Assembly (NCBI GenBank): GCA_007827375.1
Contig: VISH01000001.1
Span: 1,054,001 to 1,118,000 of the forward strand
Source of the DNA: Alteromonadaceae bacterium 2753L.S.0a.02
Lineage (GTDB): Bacteria > Pseudomonadota > Gammaproteobacteria > Pseudomonadales > Cellvibrionaceae
Reading direction: 5' to 3'
Length of the DNA stretch: 64,000 nucleotides
Position numbers and translations under genes: made by a program. The number at the start of each line of letters is the position of its first letter. Within the stretch, counting starts at the first letter, position 1. Shown here piece by piece: positions 25,753-34,052 of the stretch. A model generated the notes under the pieces. The model searched no databases, was not told where the DNA came from, and saw nothing but the letters and a program-made list of their open reading frames with translations.

Positions 25753-26786
25753 AGGTCATAAAATATTTCCTCTGGTGTTTTATAGCCAAATCTTTTTCGG
25801 GGTCGGGTGTTGAGCTGTTGTGCTATTCGGTCACATTGAGGTTGTGTCAGTGATTCCATTGATGAGCCTCGAGGTAAGTATTGGCGAATGAGGCCGTTTA
25901 AGTTTTCGTTAGAACCACGCTCCCAGGAATGGTAAGGATTAGCGAAATAGAAGGTAACTGGGGTTTTCGATTCTATGTCCTTGTATTGATTAAATTCAGT
26001 TCCATTGTCTGCAGTAATACTTTTGAAGGCGTTGGGGTTTCTATTGATTAACATTGTTGTTTTTTTATTGAGGGAGTCGGTGGTGCGGTCTACGAGTTTA
26101 CCGATCAAGACATATCCGGATTTTCGCTCGTTAATAGTAACAATGCAGTCTTTAGAGGCGCGACTTACAACGGTGTTAATTTCCCAGTGCCCTTTAAAAC
26201 GACGAGATTCTACGGATTTAGGGCGTTCGGAAATATGGCGCTTACCGGCCAGTCTCCCGCGGGAATCCTGGGAGTTATGGCGTTTGCGTCTTTTTTTTAT
26301 GGACTGTCGAAGATATGTAAACAGCTTGCCGCCGCAAGCTTTATCATCCCATATGTAACGGTAAATGGTTTCATGCGAGGGCGCGCGTAGCCCCTGTCGG
26401 CGCAGATAGCCACAAATTTGCTCGGGACTCCATTGTTTTCTCAAGTAGAAACAAACGAGTAGGTAATCGTCAAGGGTGTAATAGCCTATTGAACGGCTGT
26501 TGTGGCGTCGGGAAAGCGCTCTGGCATTCGCTTTAGTGGGTCGGTAAGCACTATCGATACGATGGCAGGAATTACGCTCAAATTCGCGATAGATGGTGCT
26601 GCGATGTCGCCCGAGTTGATTGGCGATTTTTGCATAAGATAGGCCTTGCCAACGGAGGTGCGACATGAGTACCCTTTCTTCCAGGGTAAGCTGTATATAC
26701 TGGTTCATCGTTTATCTCTCTTTGGTCGGAAAGAAAAACGACTAGTATTACAGCTTATCCGCTTAAATGATAAAACTGTCGCACTT
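25732..26786. mobile_element. IS30-family insertion sequence, about 1055 bp
   Basis: The ends carry the perfect 10-bp inverted repeat AAGTGCGACA (25732-25741) and TGTCGCACTT (26777-26786); similarity continues imperfectly inward. It encloses a single IS30-type transposase gene on the minus strand, and its length fits the family. No clear 2-3 bp target duplication is visible in the flanks, which suggests an old insertion or boundaries one or two bases off. It interrupts a small exported-protein gene. Confidence 0.85.
25749..26708 (-). CDS. IS30-family transposase with a catalytic Asp-to-Asn change
   Basis: A 319-residue transposase of normal length: an N-terminal helix-turn-helix (LTLEERVLMSHLRWQGLSYAKIANQLGRHRSTI, shown here only as residues 8-40), a second HTH region (WSPEQICGYL) and the DDE core. 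The second acidic residue is in ITADNGTEF (Asp 234) and the third in WERGSNENLNGLIRQ (Glu 268). The first, normally Asp in GHWE-x-D-T, is Asn 178 here (GHWEINTV; codon at 26175-26177). The reading frame is otherwise intact. By knowledge of DDE enzymes this change should abolish transposition, so the copy is probably immobile by itself. Confidence 0.9.
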   Translation of the reverse strand: MNQYIQLTLEERVLMSHLRWQGLSYAKIANQLGRHRSTIYREFERNSCHRIDSAYRPTKANARALSRRHNSRSIGYYTLDDYLLVCFYLRKQWSPEQICGYLRRQGLRAPSHETIYRYIWDDKACGGKLFTYLRQSIKKRRKRHNSQDSRGRLAGKRHISERPKSVESRRFKGHWEINTVVSRASKDCIVTINERKSGYVLIGKLVDRTTDSLNKKTTMLINRNPNAFKSITADNGTEFNQYKDIESKTPVTFYFANPYHSWERGSNENLNGLIRQYLPRGSSMESLTQPQCDRIAQQLNTRPRKRFGYKTPEEIFYDL

Positions 26787-26791
26787 AGTAT

Positions 26792-26962
26792 ATGAATTCG
26801 GCGGATCAAATAAAACACGCTCACGCACAAAATAAAATGGACTTGCTTGTTGTATTAAGAGGAAATGATTATCAACCAGCATTCCCAGGTATATTCAATT
26901 ACCCCAACTATGAATTAAAAACACTTCTTAAGCTATTCGAATTAAAAATGAGTACTCATTGA
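26792..26962 (+). pseudogene. 3' part of the IS-interrupted exported-protein gene
   Basis: An open frame of 56 codons begins directly after the element and ends at TGA (26960-26962), 4 bp before the next gene. Its product (MNSADQIKHAHAQNKMDLLV..., then FPGIFNYPNYELKTLLKLFEL) has protein-like composition and continues in the same frame as the 5' fragment if element and 2 bp are deleted. It has no Shine-Dalgarno sequence of its own. It is more likely a severed C-terminus than an independent gene. Confidence 0.5.
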
Positions 26963-26966
26963 CAGT

Positions 26967-27596
26967 ATGGAAATCTCCCAAATAATCACCTTTACACTAA
27001 TAGCAGCTCTTCTAGTGATATCACCCGGGCCTAATAGTTTATTAATTGTAAAAAACGTTTCTTATTCGGGGAAGAAGGCAGGGTTTGCAAACATTGCCGG
27101 TTTTGTTGCCGCTTTCTATCTGCACGGCGCTTTTTCGATTTTCGGCATTTCCGTACTGCTTACACAATCCGCGCAGGCATTCTCTATCGTCAAACTACTG
27201 GGAGCGATTTATTTGTGCTGGGTAGGCCTTAAAGCCTTGTGGTCTGCGTGGTTTTCCAAAAGGCCTACGCAAGTACTTTCTGCTCAGACAACGAAAAAAG
27301 CCCTAATAAATTCATTTACGGAAGGCTTTCTAACTAATGCGCTTAATCCAAAGGTCTCGCTCTTTTACCTGGCGATTTTTCCACAGTTTATTCCAATATC
27401 CGGCTCACTCGCCAATGCGTTTATATTGGTATTTATACATACGCTGATTAACATTACCTGGTTTTCAGGTATGGTTTTCGTTGTGGCACGTTTAAAGAAT
27501 TTGTCAGGCACAGACCTTTATAAACGTGTCCTCAACACTGCGATTGGTGTTATGTTTTTAGGATTCAGCGCGAGTTTAGCCAAGTTTAAAAATTAA
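26967..27596 (+). CDS. LysE/RhtB-family amino-acid exporter
   Basis: A 209-residue inner-membrane protein with six helices. The N-terminus contains the family signature SPGPNSLLIVKNVSYSGKKAG; GAIYLCWVGLKALWSA and NALNPKVSLFYLAIFPQF follow in the expected order. LysE/RhtB proteins export amino acids or their derivatives by proton antiport; the substrate here is open. It begins 4 bp after the broken gene fragment, so it may once have been the third gene of that operon; after the insertion it would depend on a promoter within or near the element. Confidence 0.88.
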   Translation: MEISQIITFTLIAALLVISPGPNSLLIVKNVSYSGKKAGFANIAGFVAAFYLHGAFSIFGISVLLTQSAQAFSIVKLLGAIYLCWVGLKALWSAWFSKRPTQVLSAQTTKKALINSFTEGFLTNALNPKVSLFYLAIFPQFIPISGSLANAFILVFIHTLINITWFSGMVFVVARLKNLSGTDLYKRVLNTAIGVMFLGFSASLAKFKN

Positions 27597-27679
27597 TACA
27601 CTTTTTAAAGCAATATTAGTGTTTTAGTAACTTGGATGTTACCTGTATACCGACCAACATATATCAATATTTGGGCCCG

Positions 27680-29200
27680 TTATAAATGCAAAGTCGCCCA
27701 ACCCCGTGCAGGAACTTCAAATTGCCACAATTCGCCGCTTACCGACACCGTCATTTTTTTTGTGGCATCTTGTTCGTTGTAGAAAATCGCCACAATGGAT
27801 TTGTCGGGGTTTTCAAAAGCTAAAGCATCACCACTAACAGCAATTCGCTTGGCCTGAGGCATCACGAATTGTCCGATATGTCTAAAAACATAGTAGGCTG
27901 GGGTAATTTTGTAGCTTCTGTTGTTATTATCGACTGCTATCAATGCATTTTGTGGCCAGGGTCGGTCGATATCCATATTGAAACCACCAGTGTCCAACAC
28001 CATATTCCAAGCGCTATAAACATGCACTCCCGCAGTAAGCCAGCGGCTTATTAGATCCCAGGATTCCTCGGCGTAGGCATGATTGTTCGGTGCTTGATCT
28101 TTAAGAAAATTATTGCGATTCGCATCCAGGGGACTACTGGCTTTTTTACTTAACCAGGGGTAATTACCGCACATATGCTCGGTTTGCATCACCAATAAAT
28201 TTTTACCGTGCTTGCCCTTGGTTGCAGCAAGTTTACTCACATGCTCGACGGTACCCCACTGCAAACCCACACCGGTGATCGTAGCACGCCCCTTTTCAGA
28301 CAAAGCCTCCCAATAGGTATCAAAGGTTTTGCCATTGGAGAGAGTGCCGTACCAAACGTCAGTGGCTAGCTTTGCCTGCTCCAGTGATGGTGCGAGATAG
28401 TGTTCCACGAAAGTTCCCAAGGTCACCTCGCGGTCTGTAAACTTTCCATCAGCTACCGAAGGCCCCCAACCACAGCTGGGATAGGCTTGCGACCAGCCCG
28501 GCTCGTTTTGTGGCTGTACATGATCAATAGCAATGCCTTCCTCCTGGTAGGCACTAACCCATTCAACAAAATAACGCGCGTAGGCATCATAATATTTTGG
28601 GTTGAAGGCGCCACGATCATAGGCATTATTGCTTTTCATCCAGGGAGGCGGTGTCCAGGGGCTTCCCCAAAATTTAACACCCCTGTTAACGTCACGTGCA
28701 GCCTGAATATAAGGAATTAGGAATTTGCGATCGTGGTCGATGCTAAATTGCGCCATATCGATATCGCCGGCGCTATCGTTAAGCGTGTAACGACTCAAGG
28801 CAAAATCACTAGCGCCAATAGGAATACGTCCCCACTCAAAGCCTATGCCATTTTGCTTATCAAATAACAATTGCATGACCTCTCGGCGTTGCGATTCAGA
28901 GAGTTGTAACAATGCCTGCCAGCCCGCCTCATTAAAAGTTCCTCCCAGGCCATGCCAAACCTGATAGGAATGTGAGACATCGATAATACTGTCGGCAGAC
29001 TCGCTCCCTTTTTTAACCGTGGCCGCTTGCCAATAATTATCAACACCGGAAACGATCAGTTCCGGTACGGTGTCCATTTCATTAGAGGCGTTCGGAGGGG
29101 CTTGGCGCTCGCTAGCTGCCTTTAAACTACAAGCCACCAAACAAAGCCCAAAACCTATAAATACAATACCTTGAAGCAGTTTTTTTGGATTAGGAGTCAT
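27680..29200 (-). CDS. GH30-family glucosidase lipoprotein
   Basis: A 506-residue lipoprotein: lipobox LVAC (Cys 24) followed by Ser, predicting the outer membrane. The catalytic barrel has the GH30 hallmarks HGLGGTFNEAGW, KFWGSPWTPPPWMKSN, the acid/base in QPQNEPG (Glu 233) and the nucleophile in MQTEHMCG (Glu 341); a small beta domain closes the C-terminus (VPARGWATLHL). GH30 members of this kind cleave beta-1,6-glucan or related beta-glucosides with retention. Surface exposure suggests action on imported or external beta-glucans. It converges with the LysE gene and has its own upstream region with a palindrome at 29332-29351. Confidence 0.88.
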   Translation of the reverse strand: MTPNPKKLLQGIVFIGFGLCLVACSLKAASERQAPPNASNEMDTVPELIVSGVDNYWQAATVKKGSESADSIIDVSHSYQVWHGLGGTFNEAGWQALLQLSESQRREVMQLLFDKQNGIGFEWGRIPIGASDFALSRYTLNDSAGDIDMAQFSIDHDRKFLIPYIQAARDVNRGVKFWGSPWTPPPWMKSNNAYDRGAFNPKYYDAYARYFVEWVSAYQEEGIAIDHVQPQNEPGWSQAYPSCGWGPSVADGKFTDREVTLGTFVEHYLAPSLEQAKLATDVWYGTLSNGKTFDTYWEALSEKGRATITGVGLQWGTVEHVSKLAATKGKHGKNLLVMQTEHMCGNYPWLSKKASSPLDANRNNFLKDQAPNNHAYAEESWDLISRWLTAGVHVYSAWNMVLDTGGFNMDIDRPWPQNALIAVDNNNRSYKITPAYYVFRHIGQFVMPQAKRIAVSGDALAFENPDKSIVAIFYNEQDATKKMTVSVSGELWQFEVPARGWATLHL

Positions 29201-29671
29201 AGGCTGTCACAGAACTTAATAATTGGAAGAGATAGCAATATATTATGTGCAGAAGCAATAATACGCTTCGGCAAGTCATCAATGCGGTTATTCGCAAGAC
29301 TTGCTGTCGAAACTCTATTATACAAATTATCGTAACAAGCGTTATTGTTACCAGCCAAGCACCCGATTCAAGAAGGCTGAGTCAACGCGCTTCACTACAG
29401 CGCTTTACGCCTGCGTTGTCTATTGCAATCGCGTCCCTTATTTTGAAACCCAGCTTTAAGCACCTGGTCGATTGTATTCCTAGCCTTTCCCTCAAAGCTA
29501 TAAAGCGATGAATACAAACTAGTTGCGCGAGAACAAATTTATACATTCTCGTGTGACGCCTGTTACGTTATCATGCTCTGGCTTTGGCTATTCTTTAGAC
29601 GAATAACAGTCGTACCGGAGGTGCGGAAGGTTGTACGTGTTGGAATTAATAACAATCACTAAGGATTTATT
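29201..29671. other. 471-bp intergenic region with one palindrome
   Basis: An open frame at 29245-29511 (plus) has no Shine-Dalgarno sequence and atypical composition and is not accepted. GTAACAA (29332-29338) and TTGTTAC (29345-29351) form a perfect inverted repeat with a 6-bp centre, about 130 bp upstream of the GH30 start, which could be an operator. AAGGA precedes the ATG at 29672. Confidence 0.4.
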
Positions 29672-30565
29672 ATGAAAAAATTACAAATTATTTTTGTGCT
29701 GCTTAGCAGTCTATTGACCTTCATTTGTTACGCAGATGACGAAGCCGCATCTGATGAGCAGGCCGAATATATCGCCTGGGCTACTGAGCTCTGGGGCTCT
29801 GTGGATAAGCAACAGGGAGATATCAAAATTCCCGCCGCCGGTGCTGTACTGCATGTGCCTGATGCATTTTTTTACTTAAACGCAAAGGATTCCGCCAAGG
29901 TATTGGTGGATGTCTGGGGTAACCCTCCTGATGATGCAGTGCTGGGCATGCTGTTTCCGGTTGATAGCACGCCATTTGATGCCGATTCCTGGGCAGTAAC
30001 CATTGAGTACGAAGAAGATGGCTACGTATCGGATGAAGATGCCGATGAAATCGACTACAACGAATTACTGGAGCAAATGCAAAGCGATGCCGCAGATTCC
30101 AACAAAGCACGAGTAGACGCCGGCTACGAAACCATTGAACTTGTCGGCTGGGCCTCACCCCCTTACTACGACGCCGCACATAAAAAGCTGCACTGGGCCA
30201 AGGAAATTAAATTTGGAAATAACGCAGAAAACACGCTCAACTATAACATTCGCGTACTGGGAAGAAAGGGTGTTTTGGTGTTGAATTTTATCGCTGGCAT
30301 GGAGCAGAAGCCCCTCATCGATAACAACATTGACACCGTATTGGCGCTAGCAGAATTTGAACAAGGTGCACGCTACAGCGATTTTAATCCCGATATTGAT
30401 AAGGTTGCCGGTTACGGCTTGGGCGCATTGGTCGCGGGTAAAGTGATTGCCAAAACCGGCGTACTGGCAGCAGCTTTAATATTTCTGAAAAAATTTGGTG
30501 TGTTTCTTGTTGTTGGTGCAGGCACATTGTTCCGAAGTATTTTTTCACGAAAAAAGTCTCAATAA
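29672..30565 (+). CDS. DUF2167 membrane protein
   Basis: A 297-residue protein: signal peptide (1-21, ending ICYADDE), a periplasmic domain of about 215 residues and two C-terminal membrane helices (about 245-285), closing in a basic tail RSIFSRKKSQ. The pattern GDIKIPAAGAVLHVPDAFFYLNAKDS, WAVTIEYEEDGYVSDEDADEIDY, and ELVGWASPPYYDAAHKKLHWAKEI is that of the DUF2167 family. Its biochemical role is unknown; some relatives are linked to membrane stress. It appears monocistronic. Confidence 0.85.
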   Translation: MKKLQIIFVLLSSLLTFICYADDEAASDEQAEYIAWATELWGSVDKQQGDIKIPAAGAVLHVPDAFFYLNAKDSAKVLVDVWGNPPDDAVLGMLFPVDSTPFDADSWAVTIEYEEDGYVSDEDADEIDYNELLEQMQSDAADSNKARVDAGYETIELVGWASPPYYDAAHKKLHWAKEIKFGNNAENTLNYNIRVLGRKGVLVLNFIAGMEQKPLIDNNIDTVLALAEFEQGARYSDFNPDIDKVAGYGLGALVAGKVIAKTGVLAAALIFLKKFGVFLVVGAGTLFRSIFSRKKSQ

Positions 30566-30654
30566 TCAGATTCTGAAGGCCAGTATGGATGTCTTCCTAC
30601 TGGCTTTATCCAATCAGGATCTTCCCAAAAACAGCCTTTCTTAATCCTAGCTTT

Positions 30655-31074
30655 ATGAATATTAGGCCCTATAAAGACCGCTCAGACCGCAATCAGCTAA
30701 TTGCCTTGTGGCAAGAATGTGGCTTGGTCAAACCACAAAATGACCCTGACAAAGATATCAACAGAAAACTTCGTGTAAACCCCGAGTTGTTATTGGTTGG
30801 CGTATTACAAAATAAAATTATCGCGTCTGTAATGGGTGGCTATGAGGGGCATAGGGGTTGGATTAATTATTTAGCGGTACACCCTTCTCAGCAGCGCAAA
30901 GGCTATGGCAAACTCATTATGCAAGCAGTGGAAGCACTTATTTATGCAGAGGGTTGCGCAAAAATCAACTTACAAATTCGAGTAGGCAATGAAACGGTCG
31001 CACAATTTTATCGGGCGCTCGGTTATTGCGACGATGCCGTTATTAGCCTGGGGAAACGTCTGCAACAGGATTAG
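30655..31074 (+). CDS. ypeA: GNAT acetyltransferase, YpeA-like
   Basis: A 139-residue cytosolic GNAT enzyme. The order NIRPYKDRSDRNQLIALWQECGL, PQNDPDKDINRKL, VMGGYEGHRGWINYLAVHPSQQRKGYGKLIM and a C-terminal ISLGKRL matches the Escherichia coli YpeA type closely in layout and length (about 140). QRKGYG is the acetyl-CoA pyrophosphate loop. The natural substrate of YpeA is unknown. The ATG at 30655 is preferred over the upstream one at 30589, which would add 22 residues absent from the family. Neither has a strong Shine-Dalgarno sequence. Confidence 0.8.
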   Translation: MNIRPYKDRSDRNQLIALWQECGLVKPQNDPDKDINRKLRVNPELLLVGVLQNKIIASVMGGYEGHRGWINYLAVHPSQQRKGYGKLIMQAVEALIYAEGCAKINLQIRVGNETVAQFYRALGYCDDAVISLGKRLQQD

Positions 31075-31139
31075 CATTAATTGTTGCTGCGCCAATGGTT
31101 GTAAGTGCATGCTTGTCGAGGCAATTAAGGGAAGGCGAT

Positions 31140-31721
31140 ATGAACAAACCACTGAGTATGAACAAACCACTAAGTGTCGTTGGTGTATCCGGCAGTTTAC
31201 GAAAAGCCTCTGTAAATTCTCTGTATTTACGCGCTTTGGCTTTAGTGTGTCCGGCGCATATAAACTTTCAGATTTACACTGAACTCGCAAGCATTCCCCC
31301 CTTTAATGTGGACCACGATGTAAACCCACCGGAAGCCGTACTGCATTGGAAATCCTTCCTCGGCCAGGCAGATATGATTATCCTGGCAACGCCGGAATAC
31401 ACCCACAGCATTTCTGGTGTGTTAAAGAACGCGCTTGACTGGTTAGTATCAGATTATCAACTACTGGGTCGACCACTTGCCTTTCCAAATGTTTCCGTAC
31501 GCGCCGATCGTGCGCAAAAGCAAATGGAGGAAGTACTGCGTACCATGGGGTTTACGCTGGTAGAAGCGTGTAGTCCACGAGCCACTGTCGACAAGCCCTT
31601 TATCAACCCGGAGTTAAACGACCGTGAAATTGCCGCACACCCCGAATTTAACGAGAGATTAGGTGATTTTTGGAAAGAAGTGGATGCCTATTTCGCCAAG
31701 CGTGAATCAGGGCATCAGTAA
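31140..31721 (+). CDS. NAD(P)H-dependent FMN reductase
   Basis: A 193-residue flavodoxin-fold reductase. VVGVSGSLRKASVNSLYLRAL is the FMN phosphate loop and ADMIILATPEYTHSISGVLKNALDWL the second conserved strand-loop, as in the NADPH_FMN_reductase family that reduces flavins, quinones, chromate or azo compounds. AAGG lies in front of the ATG at 31140. The first 18 bp of the gene are a direct tandem repeat, so the product starts MNKPLSMNKPLS and the ribosome could start at either copy (31140 or 31158). It follows the GNAT gene by 65 bp. Confidence 0.87.
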   Translation: MNKPLSMNKPLSVVGVSGSLRKASVNSLYLRALALVCPAHINFQIYTELASIPPFNVDHDVNPPEAVLHWKSFLGQADMIILATPEYTHSISGVLKNALDWLVSDYQLLGRPLAFPNVSVRADRAQKQMEEVLRTMGFTLVEACSPRATVDKPFINPELNDREIAAHPEFNERLGDFWKEVDAYFAKRESGHQ

Positions 31722-32035
31722 TATAACCCGAAGATCTGAACTCAGCGCGTTTCAAAACTAAATTCCTGAAAACGATACCCACATATTTTGTAGAGAATGA
31801 AATAACTTCATTTAATCGGGCGCTGCCAGGCATATCCTCAATTAGTAGGGTATTTCGCGTCACATAAACTCAGAATCCGTATATCTGAAACTGAATCTAT
31901 ACAGATTAGCCCTTCCTTCATACACTATCCGCTCGGAAAACACATTTCCTGTTGTGCCGCGCTTTTTTCGGATTTCATCGATAGCAAACTTTTTTCACTG
32001 GTTAACGCAATTGGCACCTCACTGCGGGAGCGCCT
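31722..32035. other. 314-bp intergenic region
   Basis: No gene, hairpin with a T-run or clear promoter was identified. A GGGAG ribosome-binding site precedes the ATG at 32036. Confidence 0.4.
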
Positions 32036-32449
32036 ATGAAAATCACCATAGAAGCTACGGTTAATGCACCCATCAATCGGGTTTGGAAAGCCTGGGTAAC
32101 GCCGGAGGATATTACCCATTGGAATTTTGCGAACGACGACTGGTGCTGCCCTTCTGCAAAACTTGATCTTGTGGAAGGCGGCAAATTTGAATACCGCATG
32201 GAAGTAAAAGATGGCAGCCTGGGTTTTGACTTAACGGGTACGTACACACAGGTCTCGCCGAACACATCCTTGAGCTTCAGACTTGACGACCTACGCGAAG
32301 TTAACGTGACCTTTATTCAGGTAGATGGCGGTGCAGATGTTATTGTAACCTTCGAGGCGGAAACGCAAAATCCGCCAGAATTTCAGCGCAACGGCTGGCA
32401 GGCAATTCTCGATAATTTTAAAAAATATGTCGAACACAGTTTATCGTAG
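32036..32449 (+). CDS. SRPBCC-family (AHSA1-like) lipid-binding-fold protein
   Basis: A 137-residue cytosolic protein with the Bet v 1/START-like pattern: ITIEATVNAPINRVWKAWVTPEDITHWN at the start, DLVEGGKFEYRMEVKDG in the middle, and a C-terminal helix NGWQAILDNFKKYVEH. AHSA1-like SRPBCC proteins bind hydrophobic ligands or act as co-chaperone-like factors; no catalytic residue can be named. GGGAG precedes the ATG. The next gene begins 42 bp downstream on the same strand and may be co-transcribed. Confidence 0.85.
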   Translation: MKITIEATVNAPINRVWKAWVTPEDITHWNFANDDWCCPSAKLDLVEGGKFEYRMEVKDGSLGFDLTGTYTQVSPNTSLSFRLDDLREVNVTFIQVDGGADVIVTFEAETQNPPEFQRNGWQAILDNFKKYVEHSLS

Positions 32450-32491
32450 GTCTGCAAAATACTGCTTGCTTTTTTAAGGAGAGCCAAACAA

Positions 32492-32923
32492 ATGATCACT
32501 GAATGGTTAACGCAATTTTCTGGAACACGCTGGCAGGGTGAGGGCGAGTTATGGTTAGACGCAGAAGGCAACAGTGCTGAAACCTACGCCTGTAAAATGC
32601 AGCTCAACAACGATGGCGTGAATTATTCCTGGTATTTTAAAGATGCACTAAAAACGGGGAGTTTTAAGTTCAACGCTGAGGGCGCAATTTGGCACGATAG
32701 CTGGCATCAGGAAAACGCGGTGCAATGTGCCTACGAGGCGGGAGCATGGGGTATTTTTACCCTCAGTCACGCCTACAAGGTTCCGGAAAACCCCGACTGG
32801 GGATGGCGCAGCAAGCTGTCGCAACGCCCTGATGGCTGCCTGGTGCTTCAAATGACGAACATCGCCCCATGGGGTGAAGAAGGTCGCGCGGTAAGAATGA
32901 TTTTCTCAAAAGTCGAAAGTTAG
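32492..32923 (+). CDS. Conserved-looking protein of unknown function
   Basis: A 143-residue cytosolic protein without signal or membrane segments, rich in Trp and beta-forming residues (TRWQGEGELWLDAEG, MQLNNDGVNYSWYFKD, NPDWGWRSKLSQRPDGCLVLQMTN, ending GRAVRMIFSKVES). The pattern suggests a small beta-barrel similar to DUF1579-like proteins, but I cannot assign a family. AAGGAGAG precedes the ATG. It follows the SRPBCC gene by 42 bp and is likely in the same transcript. Confidence 0.65.
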   Translation: MITEWLTQFSGTRWQGEGELWLDAEGNSAETYACKMQLNNDGVNYSWYFKDALKTGSFKFNAEGAIWHDSWHQENAVQCAYEAGAWGIFTLSHAYKVPENPDWGWRSKLSQRPDGCLVLQMTNIAPWGEEGRAVRMIFSKVES

Positions 32924-32998
32924 CAAGCTCTAGGGGGTATCACGGGCATTAGCCCGACTTTCCAACGCCCATACAACACTGTTAGACCTTCCCTACGC

Positions 32999-33051
32999 TT
33001 GCATTTATAGGACGGTCGTCCTATTATCTATTTTTAGGACGCTTGTCCTAA
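32999..33051 (+). promoter_or_regulatory. Promoter with two TetR operator palindromes
   Basis: TTGCAT (32999-33004) and TATTAT (33022-33027), 17 bp apart, flank a perfect palindrome ATAGGACG-GT-CGTCCTAT (33007-33024). A second copy, TTAGGAC-GCTT-GTCCTAA, lies at 33034-33051, centred 27 bp downstream and ending 23 bp before the TetR start. Operators inside the spacer and just after the promoter would repress strongly. Confidence 0.75.
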
Positions 33052-33074
33052 CCGTTCTCCACCCGGTATACACT

Positions 33075-33650
33075 ATGGTCAAACCGCAAACCAAGGCTGA
33101 GATAATCGCAGCAGCGGACACTCTGTTTTATGAGCAGGGTTTCGAGCACACATCCTTTTCGCAAATTGCAACATCGGTGGGGATTTCGAGGGGCAATTTT
33201 TACCATCACTTCAAAACCAAAGACGATATTCTCGATGGGGTTATACAACTCCGTTTGGCCCGAACCAACGACATGCTGCAAGATTGGGAGAATAGCAAAC
33301 AATCACCGTCGGCTCGTATTCGCTGTTTTATCAATATTCTCATAATGAACCGCGCAAAGATTAAACGTTTCGGTTGCCCCGTGGGTACTCTGAGTAATGA
33401 ACTTACTAAGCTGGACCACCCCGGTAAGGTCGCTGCCAACAAATTATTTACACTTTTTAGAAAGTGGCTACGCAAACAATTTATAGAACTTGGCTGTGGT
33501 GAGGAGAGCGACGATCTCGCCATGCATGTACTCGCAATCAGCCAGGGCGTTGCGACACTTGCCAGCGCGTATCAAGACGAAAAATTTATTAACCGTGAAG
33601 TCAAAAAGCTATGTACTTGGCTTGCTCAGATTGAAACCAGTGTGAGCTAG
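33075..33650 (+). CDS. TetR-family repressor
   Basis: A 191-residue regulator: an N-terminal TetR HTH (about residues 8-55, AADTLFYEQGFEHTSFSQIA and SRGNFYHHFKTKDDIL) and a ligand-binding C-terminal domain with Cys in RFGCPVGTLSNELTKLDHPGK. That segment resembles the TetR_C_16/AcuR-like group that senses small reactive compounds. Two palindromes upstream (33007-33024, 33034-33051) sit over its own promoter, so it is probably autoregulated and also controls the YciI-like gene 56 bp downstream. The ligand is unknown. Confidence 0.9.
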   Translation: MVKPQTKAEIIAAADTLFYEQGFEHTSFSQIATSVGISRGNFYHHFKTKDDILDGVIQLRLARTNDMLQDWENSKQSPSARIRCFINILIMNRAKIKRFGCPVGTLSNELTKLDHPGKVAANKLFTLFRKWLRKQFIELGCGEESDDLAMHVLAISQGVATLASAYQDEKFINREVKKLCTWLAQIETSVS

Positions 33651-33706
33651 CCCAAGCCCAATGCATCTAAATATAGTACACCTACTAAACAATCGGAGGT
33701 TTTGTA

Positions 33707-33994
33707 ATGTTCATTGTCAATTTGCGTTTTTCAGATGCGAAAAGTAAAGCTCCAGAATTTATGGCTGCTCACAACGAATGGATTAAACAAGGTTTTGAGT
33801 CTGGCAGTTTTTTAGTGGTCGGAAGCATACAGCCTAATTTAGGCGGTTCAATTATCGCCCACGGACTCTCAAGAGAAGCATTGGAAGCTGTCGTAAAGCA
33901 AGACCCCTTTGTTGCAGAAAATATTGTAACTGCTGAAATTCTCGAAATATCCCCTAAAAAAGTTGATCAACGGCTTGATTTTCTTTTAAGCTGA
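33707..33994 (+). CDS. YciI-like protein
   Basis: A 95-residue protein with the YciI ferredoxin-like fold pattern: an N-terminal strand MFIVNLRFSD, MAAHNEWIKQGFESGSFLVVGSIQPNLGGSIIAHG, then VKQDPFVAENIVTAEILEISPKK. YciI-type proteins are proposed small dehalogenase or hydrolase-like enzymes, with a His-Asp pair; His 22 is present here. GGAGG precedes the ATG. It follows the TetR gene by 56 bp and is the likely target of that repressor. Confidence 0.85.
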   Translation: MFIVNLRFSDAKSKAPEFMAAHNEWIKQGFESGSFLVVGSIQPNLGGSIIAHGLSREALEAVVKQDPFVAENIVTAEILEISPKKVDQRLDFLLS

Positions 33995-34052
33995 TCATTT
34001 CGTTGCGATTTTATCGCCGCAGCCAAAATCAGCACGTATTGGACCGATCACC

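Noticed and set aside
29245..29511. 88-codon open frame between the GH30 and DUF2167 genes
   Set aside because: No Shine-Dalgarno sequence, atypical composition and no recognisable domain; treated as intergenic.
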